64,000 nt of DNA from CAMLFJ01 sp040902305 (GTDB lineage: Bacteria; Methylomirabilota; Methylomirabilia; Rokubacteriales; CSP1-6). The position numbers and the translations under genes were made by a program. How positions within the stretch are numbered: position 1 is the stretch's first letter; each line of letters opens with the position of its first letter. Of the stretch, positions 1 through 10,058 are shown in pieces. The notes beneath the pieces are model-generated. The model was not told the origin of the DNA. It saw nothing but the letters and a program-made list of their open reading frames with translations, and ran no database searches. The stretch spans positions 17,463 through 81,462 of the forward strand of contig JBBDXN010000134.1 of NCBI GenBank assembly GCA_040902305.1, written 5' to 3'.

Positions 1-206
1 TTCTCGACCCCGTGGCGCGGCTCGGCCAGGCGCGACTGGAGCGCGCCGTCGTCGGTCAGCAGCACGAGCCCCTCGCTGTCGTGGTCGAGGCGCCCGGCCG
101 GGTAGACGTCGCGTACCGGCACGTGGTCGGCCAGGGTCGGCCGTCCCGCCTGGTCGGTGAACTGGCAGAGCACGCCGAACGGCTTGTTGAGCAGGAGCAG
201 CGTCAC
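1..206 (-). CDS. RluE/RsuA-family pseudouridine synthase, N-terminal part (runs off the window)
   Basis: This is the first part of a pseudouridine synthase that modifies a uridine in rRNA; the 3' end lies outside the window. Reading from a GTG at 206, the product contains NKPFGVLCQF followed by YPAGRLDHDSEGLVLLTDDG, the RsuA/RluB/RluE-family catalytic block with the conserved aspartate in GRLDHDSEG. There is no room for an N-terminal S4 domain, which fits the RluE type. The GTG overlaps the stop of the upstream ABC ATPase (GTGA), so translation is probably coupled. The family call is secure; RluE rather than RluB is inference. Confidence 0.85.
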   Translation of the reverse strand, partial: MTLLLLNKPFGVLCQFTDQAGRPTLADHVPVRDVYPAGRLDHDSEGLVLLTDDGALQSRLAEPRHGVE

Positions 207-1282
207 TCGGGCAGCAGCGGAGCCATCTGACGCGGGTCCAGCTCGAGCCAGACCTTCTCGTCCACCTCGAATACCTCGTGCGGACGGGCGGTGACCCGCA
301 GGCTCAGCGCGCTCCCGGCGGGCCGCACCGTGTAGTCCCAGTGCTCGCCGAGATACGCGCGCTGCATCACCGCGCCGGGCACGACCGCGCCGCCCCGCTC
401 GGCGGCGGCGGGCGGCTGGCGGTGCAGCACGATGGACTGCGGCCGCAGCGAGAAGCTCACCCGGCCCTGGGCCGCCGGCGGCTCCGCGAAGGCGCGCCGG
501 GGGATCTCGAAGTGATCGAAGGCGATCGCCTCGCCCCGCGCCTCGCCGTCGAGGAAGTTGGTGCGGCCGATGAAGCCGGCCACGAATCGAGTACGTGGAC
601 GCGCATAGACCGCACGCGGGGCGTCCACCTGCTCGATGCGTCCCTGGTTCATGACCGCGATGCGGTCGGACGTCACCATCGCCTCCGCCTGGTCATGGGT
701 GACGTAGACGGTCGTGATGTGGAACTCGTCGTGCAGGCGGCGGATCTCGTAGCGCATCTCCTCACGCAGGTTCGCGTCGAGGTTGCTGAGCGGCTCGTCG
801 AGCAGCAGGATGGTGGGCTGCACCACGATGGCGCGCGCGAGCGCCACCCGCTGCTGCTGCCCGCCCGACAGCTCCTGCGGATACCGCCCGCCCAGATGGC
901 CCATCTGCACCACGCCCAGGATCTTGTCCACCCGCGCGCGGATCTCCACGCGCGGCAGGCGCCGGACTTCCAGGCCGAAGGCCACGTTCTCGGCCACCGT
1001 CATGTTCGGCCAGATCGCGTAGCTCTGGAAGATCATCGACATGTTGCGCTTCTCGGGCGGCAGGGTGGAGGACGGCGAGGAGATCGTGCGGCCGTCCATC
1101 GCGATGGTGCCCGCGCTCGGCTCGAGGAATCCCGCGATCATCCGGAGCGTCGTGGTCTTGCCGCAGCCGGAGGGGCCGAGCAGCGAGACGAACTCACCCT
1201 GGGCCAGGGAGAGGCTGAAGCGGTCCACCGCGGTCACGCTGCCGAAGCGGCGGCTCACGTCGGTGAGGACGAGACGGCTCAC
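203..1282 (-). CDS. ABC transporter ATP-binding protein, Fe(III)/polyamine importer type
   Basis: ATPase subunit (359 aa) that powers the importer encoded by the next two genes upstream. Visible are Walker A (GPSGCGKTT), the signature LSGGQQQR, Walker B ILLLDEPLSNLD and the switch histidine in VTHDQ. A TOBE-like C-terminal region of about 110 residues follows, as in FbpC/PotA/MalK-type ATPases. Its start overlaps the permease stop by 4 bp. The paired iron-type binding protein makes ferric iron the most likely substrate, but the ATPase alone cannot distinguish iron from polyamines or 2-aminoethylphosphonate. Confidence 0.95.
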   Translation of the reverse strand: MSRLVLTDVSRRFGSVTAVDRFSLSLAQGEFVSLLGPSGCGKTTTLRMIAGFLEPSAGTIAMDGRTISSPSSTLPPEKRNMSMIFQSYAIWPNMTVAENVAFGLEVRRLPRVEIRARVDKILGVVQMGHLGGRYPQELSGGQQQRVALARAIVVQPTILLLDEPLSNLDANLREEMRYEIRRLHDEFHITTVYVTHDQAEAMVTSDRIAVMNQGRIEQVDAPRAVYARPRTRFVAGFIGRTNFLDGEARGEAIAFDHFEIPRRAFAEPPAAQGRVSFSLRPQSIVLHRQPPAAAERGGAVVPGAVMQRAYLGEHWDYTVRPAGSALSLRVTARPHEVFEVDEKVWLELDPRQMAPLLPE

Positions 1283-2961
1283 GAGGCGGTCCTCTTCAAG
1301 AGAAAATCGCGGCCGACGAGGCGGAAGCCCAGCAGCACCAGCGCCACCGTGCCCACGACCAGGATGAGGCCCATCGAGGAGAGCACCTCGAAGTTGCCCT
1401 CGTCGCTCTTGTCGAAGAGCAGGACCGAGAGTACCTGGGTGCCGGTGGTGTAGAGGAAGATGGCGGAGGACAGCTCGCGGGTGGCCGGGATGAACACGAG
1501 GATGAAGGCGCCGGCCAGCCCGCGCTTGAGCAGCGGCGCCACCACGCGGCGCAGGGCCAGCAGCCGGCTCCCGCCCAGGATGCGGGCGGCGTCCTCAAGC
1601 TCCGGGTTGATGCTGCGCAGCGCCGCGTCGCTGTTCGTGTACGCGATCGGCAGGAAGCGGGTGGCGAAGGCCAGGATCAGGATCCACGCGGTGCCGTAGA
1701 GCACGAGCGGCTTCGTGGTGTACGCGGCGTAGAAGCCGATGGCGAGCACGATGCCCGGGATCACGAAGGGCGCCATCGCCACGTAGGTCAGCGCGCGGCC
1801 GAACGGCACCAGCCGCCGGGCCACGATGTAGGCGATGGCCAGAGCCAGGCCGAGCGCGATGATGGACGCGACCGCCGCGTAGACGAAGGTGTTGACGGTC
1901 GCCGCGCGGGTGGCGGTCTGGTCGAAGAGCACGAAGCGCAGGTTGTGCAAGGTGAGGTTGTCCCAGGAGAAGCCGCGGCCCCAGGCCTTCGCGAAGGCGG
2001 CCTGCAGCACCACCACCATCGGCACGAAGAAGGACAGCGAGGTCACGAAGAGGCAGTAGCCGAGCAGGGCCCAGCGCCAGCGGCCGAGCCGCACCATGCG
2101 CCGCTCACCGCCCTTGCCGGTGAGGGCCACGAAGCCCTTGCGCGCCATCAGGCGGTACTGGAGCCAGAACAGGAACACGGTGATCAGCAGCAGCGGCATC
2201 GCGTAGGCGGCCGCCTCCTGCAGGCGCGGGGGGAACTCGAACATCTGCCACAGCATGGTGGTCATGACCTGGAAGCGGGCGGGGAGCGCGATGAGGGCGG
2301 GGGCGCCGAACAGGGCGATCGCCTCCAGGAACTCCACGATGAAGGCGCCCATGATCGCGGGCAGCGCGAGCGGCAGGGTCACCCGGAGGGTGGTGCGGAG
2401 CGTGGAGGCCCCGAGCGTGCTCGCCGCGTCCTCCATCTCGGAGGAGATCAGGTCGAGGGCGGAGCGGGTGAACACGAACATGTAGGGGAACGAATAGCAG
2501 GCGATGACCAGCACCAGCCCGGTCTTGCTGTAGATGTTGAAGGGGCCGGCGTCGGCGCCGGTCAGCCCGGTGTAGATGCGGTTGAGCCAGCCCGCGTTGG
2601 GGCCCGCCATGAGGATCCAGGCCACCGCGCCCAGGTAGTTGGGCATGATGAAGGTGCCGAGGACGGAGGCCCACACCAGCCCCTTGCCCGGCATGTCGGT
2701 GCGGGACACCGCCCACGCCATCGGCACCCCGAACACGATACAGAGCCCCGCTGCTGCGAGCCCGACGACCAGGGAATTGATCAGCGCTTCGATGTTGCGC
2801 CAGCGGCCGTAGGCGGCCGCGTAATTCTCGAGCGTGAAGGCGCCGGTCTGTGGATGCTCGAAGCTCGCCCACAGGAGACGGGCGAGCGGATTGACCACGA
2901 GCAGCAGCAGCAGCGCGATCAGCAGCAGCCAGACGACGAGCGACTTGTCTCTAGATACCAA
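1279..2961 (-). CDS. ABC transporter permease, fused two-domain (FbpB-like)
   Basis: Inner-membrane permease (560 aa) made of two homologous halves of about six transmembrane segments each, so one polypeptide can form the channel. The length and internal duplication match FbpB/AfuB-type iron permeases. Each half has a coupling-helix region facing the ATPase, for example EDAASTLGAS in the first half and EDAARILGGS in the second. It overlaps the binding-protein gene by 11 bp and the ATPase gene by 4 bp, so the three are co-transcribed. Confidence 0.93.
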   Translation of the reverse strand: MVSRDKSLVVWLLLIALLLLLVVNPLARLLWASFEHPQTGAFTLENYAAAYGRWRNIEALINSLVVGLAAAGLCIVFGVPMAWAVSRTDMPGKGLVWASVLGTFIMPNYLGAVAWILMAGPNAGWLNRIYTGLTGADAGPFNIYSKTGLVLVIACYSFPYMFVFTRSALDLISSEMEDAASTLGASTLRTTLRVTLPLALPAIMGAFIVEFLEAIALFGAPALIALPARFQVMTTMLWQMFEFPPRLQEAAAYAMPLLLITVFLFWLQYRLMARKGFVALTGKGGERRMVRLGRWRWALLGYCLFVTSLSFFVPMVVVLQAAFAKAWGRGFSWDNLTLHNLRFVLFDQTATRAATVNTFVYAAVASIIALGLALAIAYIVARRLVPFGRALTYVAMAPFVIPGIVLAIGFYAAYTTKPLVLYGTAWILILAFATRFLPIAYTNSDAALRSINPELEDAARILGGSRLLALRRVVAPLLKRGLAGAFILVFIPATRELSSAIFLYTTGTQVLSVLLFDKSDEGNFEVLSSMGLILVVGTVALVLLGFRLVGRDFLLKRTAS

Positions 2962-3997
2962 AGGTCTCGCGGAACTGCTCCTTCACCTCCGGGATGCCCT
3001 TCTCGATCTCGGCGGCGGAGGGCCGGATCGTCTTGACCTCCGCGATGGACTTGCCGCCCGTCATCGGCTTCACGTGCTTGTTCACCGGGTCCTGGTGCTG
3101 CTTCACCATCACCTCGTTGCCCTCCCGGCTCAGCAGGTATTCCATGAAGAGCTTGGCCGCGTTGGGGGCGGGGGCGTTCTTGAGGATGCCGGAGGCCGAG
3201 ACCATCAGCACCGCGCCGTCCTCCGGATAGACCACCGCGAGGGGATTGCCCTTGGCCTTGCTCTCCAGCGTGGTGGCCGACGGGCCCGCGGCCACGATGG
3301 ACTCCTTGGCGTTCAGCATGGTCACGGTGTCGTTGATCGAGCGGCCGATGCGCGGCTTGTTCAGCTCGAGCTTCTTGAAGTAGTCCCAGCCGTGGAGCTT
3401 GCGCATCTGCACGACCCAGGTTCCCACGTAGCCGCTGAAGCCCGGATGGCCGATCGAGACCTTCCCCTTCCACTTGGGGTCGGTGAGGTCGGCCCACTTC
3501 TTTGGGGCCTCCGAGGCGGATACCACGCTCGTATTGTAGGTGATGAGGACGAGACCCGCCGCGGTGGCCACGAACTGGTCCTCCGGGTCGTTGAACGGCC
3601 GGAAGGCGTCCACCAGCTCGCCGAGAGTCTTCGGCTTGTAGGCCTGTAGCCAGCCGTCCTGCTTCATCCTGGTGTAGTGGCTCTGATCGGTGGAGCTGAT
3701 CACCGAGGCCTGGGCGATGCCCGCCTTCTGGTCCTGGGCGAGCCGCTGGTAGGCGACCTGGGCGGTGGTGCGGATGTAGTTGCACTTCACGCCCGGGTAC
3801 TTCTTCTCGAAGCCCTGGCAGATGGCCGCCGCGGTCTCCGAGTTGTAGTGGGCGGTGTACCAGGTGAGCTCCTTCTCCTTCTTGGCCGCCTCGTGGAGCG
3901 GCTTCTCGCCGTCGAAGGCGACCGCGGGCGCGCTCCTCATGCCGACGACGGACAGGACCGCGAGTACCGCGACGATGAACACTCGAATGGATGTCAT
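2951..3997 (-). CDS. ABC transporter substrate-binding protein, Fe(III)-type (FbpA/FutA-like)
   Basis: Exported solute-binding protein (348 aa). The N-terminus has a signal peptide with basic residues, a hydrophobic stretch IVAVLAVLSVVG and an APAVAF cleavage region. The mature part opens with KEKELTWYTAHYNSETAA and GFEKKYPGVK, typical of bacterial extracellular binding protein family 1/13 members for ferric iron. The gene starts 14 bp after an enoyl-CoA hydratase gene, unusual company for an iron importer. Substrate is inferred from family resemblance; other anions or small organics are possible. Confidence 0.88.
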   Translation of the reverse strand: MTSIRVFIVAVLAVLSVVGMRSAPAVAFDGEKPLHEAAKKEKELTWYTAHYNSETAAAICQGFEKKYPGVKCNYIRTTAQVAYQRLAQDQKAGIAQASVISSTDQSHYTRMKQDGWLQAYKPKTLGELVDAFRPFNDPEDQFVATAAGLVLITYNTSVVSASEAPKKWADLTDPKWKGKVSIGHPGFSGYVGTWVVQMRKLHGWDYFKKLELNKPRIGRSINDTVTMLNAKESIVAAGPSATTLESKAKGNPLAVVYPEDGAVLMVSASGILKNAPAPNAAKLFMEYLLSREGNEVMVKQHQDPVNKHVKPMTGGKSIAEVKTIRPSAAEIEKGIPEVKEQFRETFGI

Positions 3998-4011
3998 GGG
4001 CGGTTTCTCCT

Positions 4012-4851
4012 TTATCGTCCGGTGAAGCGGGGCGCGCGCTTCTCGACGAAGTGGGCCACGCCTTCCTTGAAGTCTTCGGTGGTGAAGCTCCGGCGCATCT
4101 CGTCGTCGCCGACCGCCGTCGCCTCCGCCAGGCTCTGGAACTGCGCCTCCCAGAGCTGGCGCTTCATGACCCGGAGCGAGCGCGGCGACACCAGGTCCGC
4201 GAGCTCGCGCGCGTAGGCGCGCACGTCGTCCTGGAGGCTGGCCGCCGGCTTCACCTGCGCGACCAGGCCCATCGCGAGCGCCTCCGCCGCGGTGATCGTG
4301 CGCGCGGACAGCAGCAGGTCGAAGGCATGCTGCAGGCCCACCAGGCGCGGGAGCATCCAGCTCGCCCCGTGCTCGGCGATGAGCCCCCGCCGCGAGAACG
4401 CGGTGGTGAAGACCGCGGTGTCGGCGGCGATGCGCAGATCGCAGTAGAGCGAGACGACCAGGCCGAGCCCGGCGGTGGCCCCGTTCAGCGCCGCGATGAT
4501 CGGCTTGGGGACCATCGGGAAGTAGGCGTAGGGCCCGCGGAAGTCGGGGCGGACGTCTCCGCCGGCGCCGGCCGCGTCATCCGGCTCGCCGCGCTCCGAG
4601 GAGCCCGCCGGCTCCTGCCGGCCCGCGCCCGCGATGCCGGAGAGCATCTGCATGTCGGCGCCCGCGCAGAAGCCGCGCCCGGCCCCGGGCAGCACGATCA
4701 CGCGCACCGCCTCGTCGCGCCCGGCCTCCTCCATCGCCTGCCGCACCTCGCGCCCCATCACGCCGGTCCACGCATTCAGCTTCTCGGGCCGGTTCAGGGT
4801 GACCGTGGCGATCCGCTCTCGCACCTCGTACAGGATCTGCTCGTAGCCCAT
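4012..4851 (-). CDS. Enoyl-CoA hydratase/isomerase family protein
   Basis: Crotonase-fold enzyme (279 aa) likely acting on acyl-CoA thioesters, by hydration, isomerisation or ring cleavage. Seen are TVTLNRPEKLNAW near the N-terminus, the first oxyanion-hole segment GAGRGFCAGADMQ and the second, AALNGATAGLGLVVSLYCDL. A loop of about 30 residues rich in Ala, Gly and Glu (around 75-105) separates the two and is longer than usual. The catalytic acidic positions do not match classical enoyl-CoA hydratase clearly, so the precise reaction is open. It is the first gene of the run reading into the ABC importer. Confidence 0.9.
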   Translation of the reverse strand: MGYEQILYEVRERIATVTLNRPEKLNAWTGVMGREVRQAMEEAGRDEAVRVIVLPGAGRGFCAGADMQMLSGIAGAGRQEPAGSSERGEPDDAAGAGGDVRPDFRGPYAYFPMVPKPIIAALNGATAGLGLVVSLYCDLRIAADTAVFTTAFSRRGLIAEHGASWMLPRLVGLQHAFDLLLSARTITAAEALAMGLVAQVKPAASLQDDVRAYARELADLVSPRSLRVMKRQLWEAQFQSLAEATAVGDDEMRRSFTTEDFKEGVAHFVEKRAPRFTGR

Positions 4852-4893
4852 GCGCGCGCCCCCCTCGCGTGCCGCATGATAGCGCGTCCGGAC

Positions 4894-4957
4894 GGGGTCA
4901 GGTCTTACATTCCGACATTTCGACGCGGTGCGATGTTGGAATGTAAGACCTGACCCC
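4894..4957. repeat. Palindromic dispersed element, complete copy 1
   Basis: A 64-bp inverted repeat between convergently unrelated genes. Each arm is 25 bp, beginning GGGGTCAGGTCTTACATTCC at 4894 and ending with its complement at 4957, with a single mismatch between arms and a 14-bp centre. Related copies lie at 62832-62916 (complete), 44210-44236 (single arm) and 63988-64000 (cut by the window end). The architecture resembles REP/REPIN elements mobilised by Y1 (RAYT) transposases; no transposase is encoded here. Confidence 0.9.
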
Positions 4958-4959
4958 AG

Positions 4960-6210
4960 CTAGCGGCGGTGCGACTCGCGGTCGATGGCGGGGCCGGCGA
5001 GGAGGGAGACGGCGGTGACGAGGCCGGAAAGGGCGGCGAAGACGGCCCAGGCGACTGCGTAGGAGTCGAAGCCCTCCAGCAGGAGGCCGAAGACCGGGGG
5101 GCCGATGAGCAGGCCCAGCACGATGGACGCGAAGGCCACGCCGCTCAGCAGGCCTGCCTGCCGCGGCCCGCCCGCCTCCGCGCTGATCACGAAGAAGATG
5201 CCGACCCAGCCGTAGGCGCCCACGCCGGCCAGGAAGGCGAGCAGCCCCGCGGTGACGGGCGCGGTCGCGGGCCACACCGCGTAGAGGGCGAAGATGACCG
5301 CGGCCAGGGCGCCCGTGACCACGAGCCAGAGGGAGCGCCGGCCGGTGGCCCAGCGGTCGCTGGCCGCGCCCAGCACGAGGCGGGACACCGCGCCGCCTCC
5401 CTGCGAGGCGGCCACGAGGAACCCGGCGCCGATCTTGTCGAAGCCGAGCGCCTGGATCGTGAAGAGCGGCAGATAGCTCAGCACCGCGCCCTGGACCATG
5501 CCGAGCACGAAGCCGGCCGCGAAGAAGAGGACCAGCGCGGGGCGCCGCGCCCACCACCACGTCGAGCCCGCGTCCGGCCCGCCGGGCGTGACCGGCGTCG
5601 TGCCGCGCGCGCCCTCGCGGAACGCGGCGAGCGGCCGCCAGCCGAGCGCCACCGGCGCCGCCACGATCACCGAGCAGGCCCCGATGGCGTAGCGCCAGCC
5701 CAGCGTGGCCGCGATGGCGGGCAGGGCCAGCGCCGAGATCAGGCCGCCCACCGTGAGGCCCATCTGCTTGACGCCCATCGCGATGCCGCGCTCGCTCACC
5801 GGGAAGGCGTCCATGATGGCCTTGCCCAGCGCGGGGTTCACGACACTCCAGCCGCTGCCCGCGACGAAGAGGCAGAAGAGGAAGGAGAGGAAGCCTGGTG
5901 CCAGCGCCGCCGCGAGGAGCCCGATCGCGCCCACCGCGAGGCCGCCCAGGAAGGCGGGTCGCACGCCGAGCCGATCGGCGAGCCGCCCGCCCGGCAGCGA
6001 GAACAGGAGGCCGGCGAGATAGATGGACGGGATGAGAAAGGCGACCTGGAATCGGGTGAGCCCGAGCCCCTCCACCAGGCTCGGCGAGAGCGGGGAGATG
6101 CCGAGCATGCCGACGGCGCCGGCGCCGTAGGAGGCGGTGAGGACGGTGAGCAGGCGCCACCGCGCGGGCAGCGCGGACGCGGCGCTCGCGGCCGGCGCGG
6201 ATTCGCTCAC
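4960..6210 (-). CDS. Major facilitator superfamily transporter
   Basis: Twelve-helix inner-membrane transporter (about 416 aa). Two six-helix halves are visible, with the MFS loop 2-3 motif GGRLADRLGVRPAF in the first half. The chosen start is GTG at 6210, overlapping the stop of the molybdenum-subunit gene (GTGA), which fits the rest of this operon. Co-transcription with a molybdenum hydroxylase suggests it imports that enzyme's substrate or exports its product. The substrate cannot be named from sequence. Confidence 0.9.
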   Translation of the reverse strand: MSESAPAASAASALPARWRLLTVLTASYGAGAVGMLGISPLSPSLVEGLGLTRFQVAFLIPSIYLAGLLFSLPGGRLADRLGVRPAFLGGLAVGAIGLLAAALAPGFLSFLFCLFVAGSGWSVVNPALGKAIMDAFPVSERGIAMGVKQMGLTVGGLISALALPAIAATLGWRYAIGACSVIVAAPVALGWRPLAAFREGARGTTPVTPGGPDAGSTWWWARRPALVLFFAAGFVLGMVQGAVLSYLPLFTIQALGFDKIGAGFLVAASQGGGAVSRLVLGAASDRWATGRRSLWLVVTGALAAVIFALYAVWPATAPVTAGLLAFLAGVGAYGWVGIFFVISAEAGGPRQAGLLSGVAFASIVLGLLIGPPVFGLLLEGFDSYAVAWAVFAALSGLVTAVSLLAGPAIDRESHRR

Positions 6211-8590
6211 TTGAGCCAGCGCCAGACCTGCTCGGGCGTGATCGGCAGCGAGCGGACCACCACGCCGAACCGCGCGAGCGCGTCCTCGACCGCGTTGGCG
6301 ACCGCGGCGGGCCCGGGGATCGCGCCGCCCTCGCCCACGCCCTTGGCCCCGAGCGGGGTGACCGGCGAGGGATGCTCGAGCCGGTCCACCTCGATGAGCG
6401 GCACGTCCACCGCGGTGGGCTTGAGGTAGTCCATGAAGGTCGAGGTGAGGAGCTGGCCCTGCTCGTCGTAGCGGAACTCCTCGAGCAGCGCGGCCCCGAT
6501 GCCATGCGCGGTCGCGCCGTGCACCATGCCTTCCACGATGAGCGGATTCAGCTCGCGCCCGCAGTCGTGCACGACCACGTACTTCAGGACATGCACCAAT
6601 CCGGTGCGCCGGTCCACCTCCACGAGGCAGCAGTGCGCCGCGTTGGAGAAGACGAGCTGGGAGCGGACCCGGCGCTCGGCGTCCATGGGCTGCGCGAGCG
6701 GGTTCTGGTGCGCGTGGCGCGACTCGAGCCCGGGCTCCTCGCCGGGCGGCAGGCCGAGCACGTCGGCGTAGGCGGTGCGCGCCAGCTCCGCGAAGGAGAG
6801 CCGCCGGTCGGGCGCGCCGCGCCCCGCGACCGCGCCCCCGCCGAGCTCCAGATCGGCGACGGAGGCCTCCAGCCGGTGCGCGGCCAGCCGCAGCAACTTC
6901 TCCCGCACCCGCGCGGCCGCGCCCACCACCGCGCCGACGTCGGTCACCGAGAACTTGTTGGAGTAGTTGCCCGAGAGGTAGAGCCACGGGGTGGTCATCG
7001 AGTCGAAGCCGCGGGCCACCGTGATCGCGTCCGGCGTGAGGCCGAGCTCGTCGGCCACGATCTGGGCGATGACCGTCTCGTAGCCCTGGCCGCTCGGGGG
7101 ATCGCCGAGCGACACCCGCACCTGGCCGTCGGGCTCCATGCGGACCATGGCCGCTTCCGCCGAGCCCGACGCGGCGCGCCTGCCGGTGATGATCTCGTAG
7201 GAGGCGAGGTTCGTGCCCGCCGGCTCCACCGACGTCGCGATCCCGATGCCGAGCAGCCGGTCCTCCTTCCGCGCCCGCGCCTGCTCGGCCCGCCGGGCCG
7301 GGTAGCCGAACCGCTCGAGAGCACGGTGTAGGGTCGCCGGGTAGTCGCCGCTGTCGTACTGAGCGCCCGGGGGCGTGGTGTAGGGCATCTGGTCCGCGGT
7401 CACGTAGTTGCGCAGCCGCAGCTCGGCCGGATCCATCCCGAGACGGCGCGCCAGGAGGGCCATCGCCCGCTCGATCGCGAAGCACATGAACGGTTTGCCG
7501 ATGCCGCGGTTGGCGCCGCTCGGGCACTTGTTGGTCAGGACCGACCAGGCCTCGTAGCGGATCGCGGGAATCCGGTAGCCGTTGGCGATATTGCCGAGCT
7601 TGATCAGGTTGTGCTGGGTCGGGGTGATGAGGTTCTTGCCCTCGTCGGCGATGTCGCGGACGGAGAGCGCCAGCAGGGTGCCGTCGGCCTGGTAGCCGAG
7701 CTCGAGGTCCATGATCCCGTTGCAGGCGTGCATCAGGGCGGTGAGGTTCTCGATGCGGTCCTCGATCCACTTCACGGGCCGTCCGGACTTGCGCGCGAGC
7801 AGCGCGCAGATCAGCAGGTAGGCGGGGCGGCGCTTGTTGCCGAAGGCGCCGCCGATGTCCGGGCAGGAGAGGCGCACGCGGGCTTGCGGGACGCCCAGCG
7901 AGGCCGCGAGCACCGAGATCGTGAGGCCGGGCCGCTGGTCGTTCGTCAAGAACTCGAAGACGTCGGTGCCCGGGTCGTACTCGGCGATGCCCCCGAACGT
8001 CTCGAGCGGGGTGGACGCGTAGCGCTGGATCGCGAAGCGCTCGCGGAGCACCCCGTCGGCCCGCGCCATCGCCTCGTCCACCGGGCCGTAGGTGAGCGTG
8101 TCGTGCCAGACGACGTTGCTGCCCAGCTCCGGGTAGAGAAGCGGCGCGTCGGGCCGGATGGCGAGCTCCGGGTCCACCACCACCGGCAGCGGCGCGTACT
8201 CCACGCGGATCCGCTCGAGCGCGTCCTCGGCGGTGGCGCGATCGACCGCGGCCACCGCGGCCACCGGCTCGCCCACGTAGCGGACGCGGTCGACCGCGAG
8301 GCAGTAGTCGGGCACCCCCGCGGTGGTGGGGATGAGCGGGCGGATGGGCCCCGAGCGCGCCGCCGCCTCCGCGCCGGTGAGGACCGCGACGACGCCGGGG
8401 AGCGCCTCCGCCTCGCGGGTCTCGATGGCCACGATCCGCGCGTGGGCGTGCGGGCTCCGCAGCATCGCCGCGTGGAGCATGCGCGGGCGCCCGAGGTCAT
8501 CGATGAAGCGGCCCCGGCCCGCCACCAGACGGGCGTCTTCCTTGAGCGGCAGCGGCCGGCCGACCCAGCCGCCCGGCGCGGTCCGGTGGC

Positions 8591-8594
<4 letters not shown>
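6207..8594 (-). CDS. Xanthine dehydrogenase/CoxL-family molybdopterin-binding subunit
   Basis: Large catalytic subunit (about 795 aa) of a molybdenum hydroxylase. It begins at GTG 8594, overlapping the 2Fe-2S subunit stop (GTGA). Family marks are GRGRFIDDL near the N-terminus, the GGAFGNKRR loop, and near the C-terminus GAKGVGEGGAIPGP, whose glutamate is the expected general base. At the position where CO dehydrogenases carry AYxCSFR and many aldehyde or xanthine oxidases AYRGAGR, this protein has SGANRGIGKP, so it is not a form I CO dehydrogenase. The likely role is hydroxylation of an N-heterocycle, aldehyde or CoA-aromatic; substrate unknown. Confidence 0.93.
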
Positions 8595-9087
<493 letters not shown>

Positions 9088-9088
<1 letters not shown>

Positions 9089-10008
9089 CAGCGGCTCCGC
9101 TCGAGCCGTGCGCGCGCCTGGAGCACGGCGCGCTCGGTGAGCACGGTGGCCAGGTGCCGGCGATAGTCGGCGGAGCCGTGCACGTCGCCGGGCGGATCGC
9201 AGTCCGGGCCGGCCGCCGCGCCGGCGCGCGCGGCGCTCTCGAGGTCGAGGGGCGCGCCGGTGAGCAGGCGCTCCGCGCCGCTGAGCCGCAGCGGGCGATC
9301 CCCGACACCGAAGCCCACCAAGCGTACCAACTCGGGCCGCCCCGCTTCAGACACTCCCTCTCCCCCGCGAGGGGGAGAGGGCAGGGTGAGGGGGTGCCGG
9401 ACGCCCACCACCGCCGCGACGCCGGCCAGCGCGAAGTCGCCGGGACGCCGCGCGATCTCGGCGAAGCCCCAGCCCGGCGACTGGGCGGGGATCTCGATCG
9501 CAGTCAGGATCTCGTCGGGCGTGAGCGCAGTCGCGAGCAGGCCGCGGAAGAATTCCGCCGCGGCGATCACCCGCTCGCCGCGTGGGCCGGTAGCGCGGAA
9601 CTGGGCGTCGAGGGCCATCAGCGCGGCGGGCAGCTCGGCCGCGGGATCCGCATGCGCGACGCTGCCGCCGAGCGTGCCCTGGTTCCGGATCGCCGCGTGC
9701 CCCACGTGCCGCGCCGCCTCGGCCAGGAGCGGAGCGCGCTCGCGCACCGCCGGCGAGGTGACCAGCTCGGCGTGGCGGGTCATGGCGCCGATCCGGAGCC
9801 CGCCGTGAGGCGTCGGCGCGATCCCGGCCAGCTCGCGAACCCCGTTCAGATCCACGAGGACCGCCGGCCGGACGAGCCGCATGTTGAGCATCGGCACGAG
9901 GCTCTGCCCGCCGGCCAGGATCTTGGTCTCGCCGAAGGCCGCCGCGAGCAGCGCGATCGCCTCTCCCAGGCTGTCGGCGCGCGCATAGCGGAACGTCGCC
10001 GGCTTCAT
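9088..10008 (-). CDS. Molybdenum hydroxylase FAD-binding medium subunit (CoxM-like) with an in-frame repeat insert
   Basis: FAD subunit (306 aa) passing electrons from the 2Fe-2S clusters to an acceptor. FAD-binding motifs are AGGQSLVPMLNMR and RNQGTLGGSVAHADPAAE. It is the first gene of the four-gene operon down to the MFS transporter. Between the FAD domain and the C-terminal CO-dehydrogenase flavoprotein domain it carries an extra segment, HPLTLPSPPRGGEGVSEAG, encoded by a GC-rich hairpin repeat (9352-9393) that has kept the reading frame. The insert sits at a domain boundary, so the protein may still fold. Confidence 0.93.
9352..9393. repeat. GC-rich hairpin repeat inside a coding sequence
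   Basis: A perfect 11-bp hairpin (CCCTCTCCCCC at 9356-9366, loop GCGA, complement at 9371-9381) followed by GCAGGGTGAGGGG. The same unit, GGGAGAGGGCAGGGTGAGGG, recurs near 50534-50557, and looser versions occur at 57778-57869. It lies in frame inside the FAD-subunit gene. Confidence 0.85.
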
Positions 10009-10058
10009 GTGCTACCTTCGGGGCCCGAGCCGTCATCCATCAAGCGTCGAGGAGAGCC

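Noticed and set aside
4969..6429. Long open frame on the plus strand opposite the MFS gene
   Set aside because: It is antisense to a clear membrane transporter, has low-complexity Arg/Gly/Ala/Glu-rich translation and no family signal. High GC makes such antisense frames common.
9340..9420. Frameshift suspected in the FAD subunit because of odd sequence PLTLPSPPRGGEG
   Set aside because: The frame is intact through to the C-terminal domain; the odd residues come from an inserted repeat.
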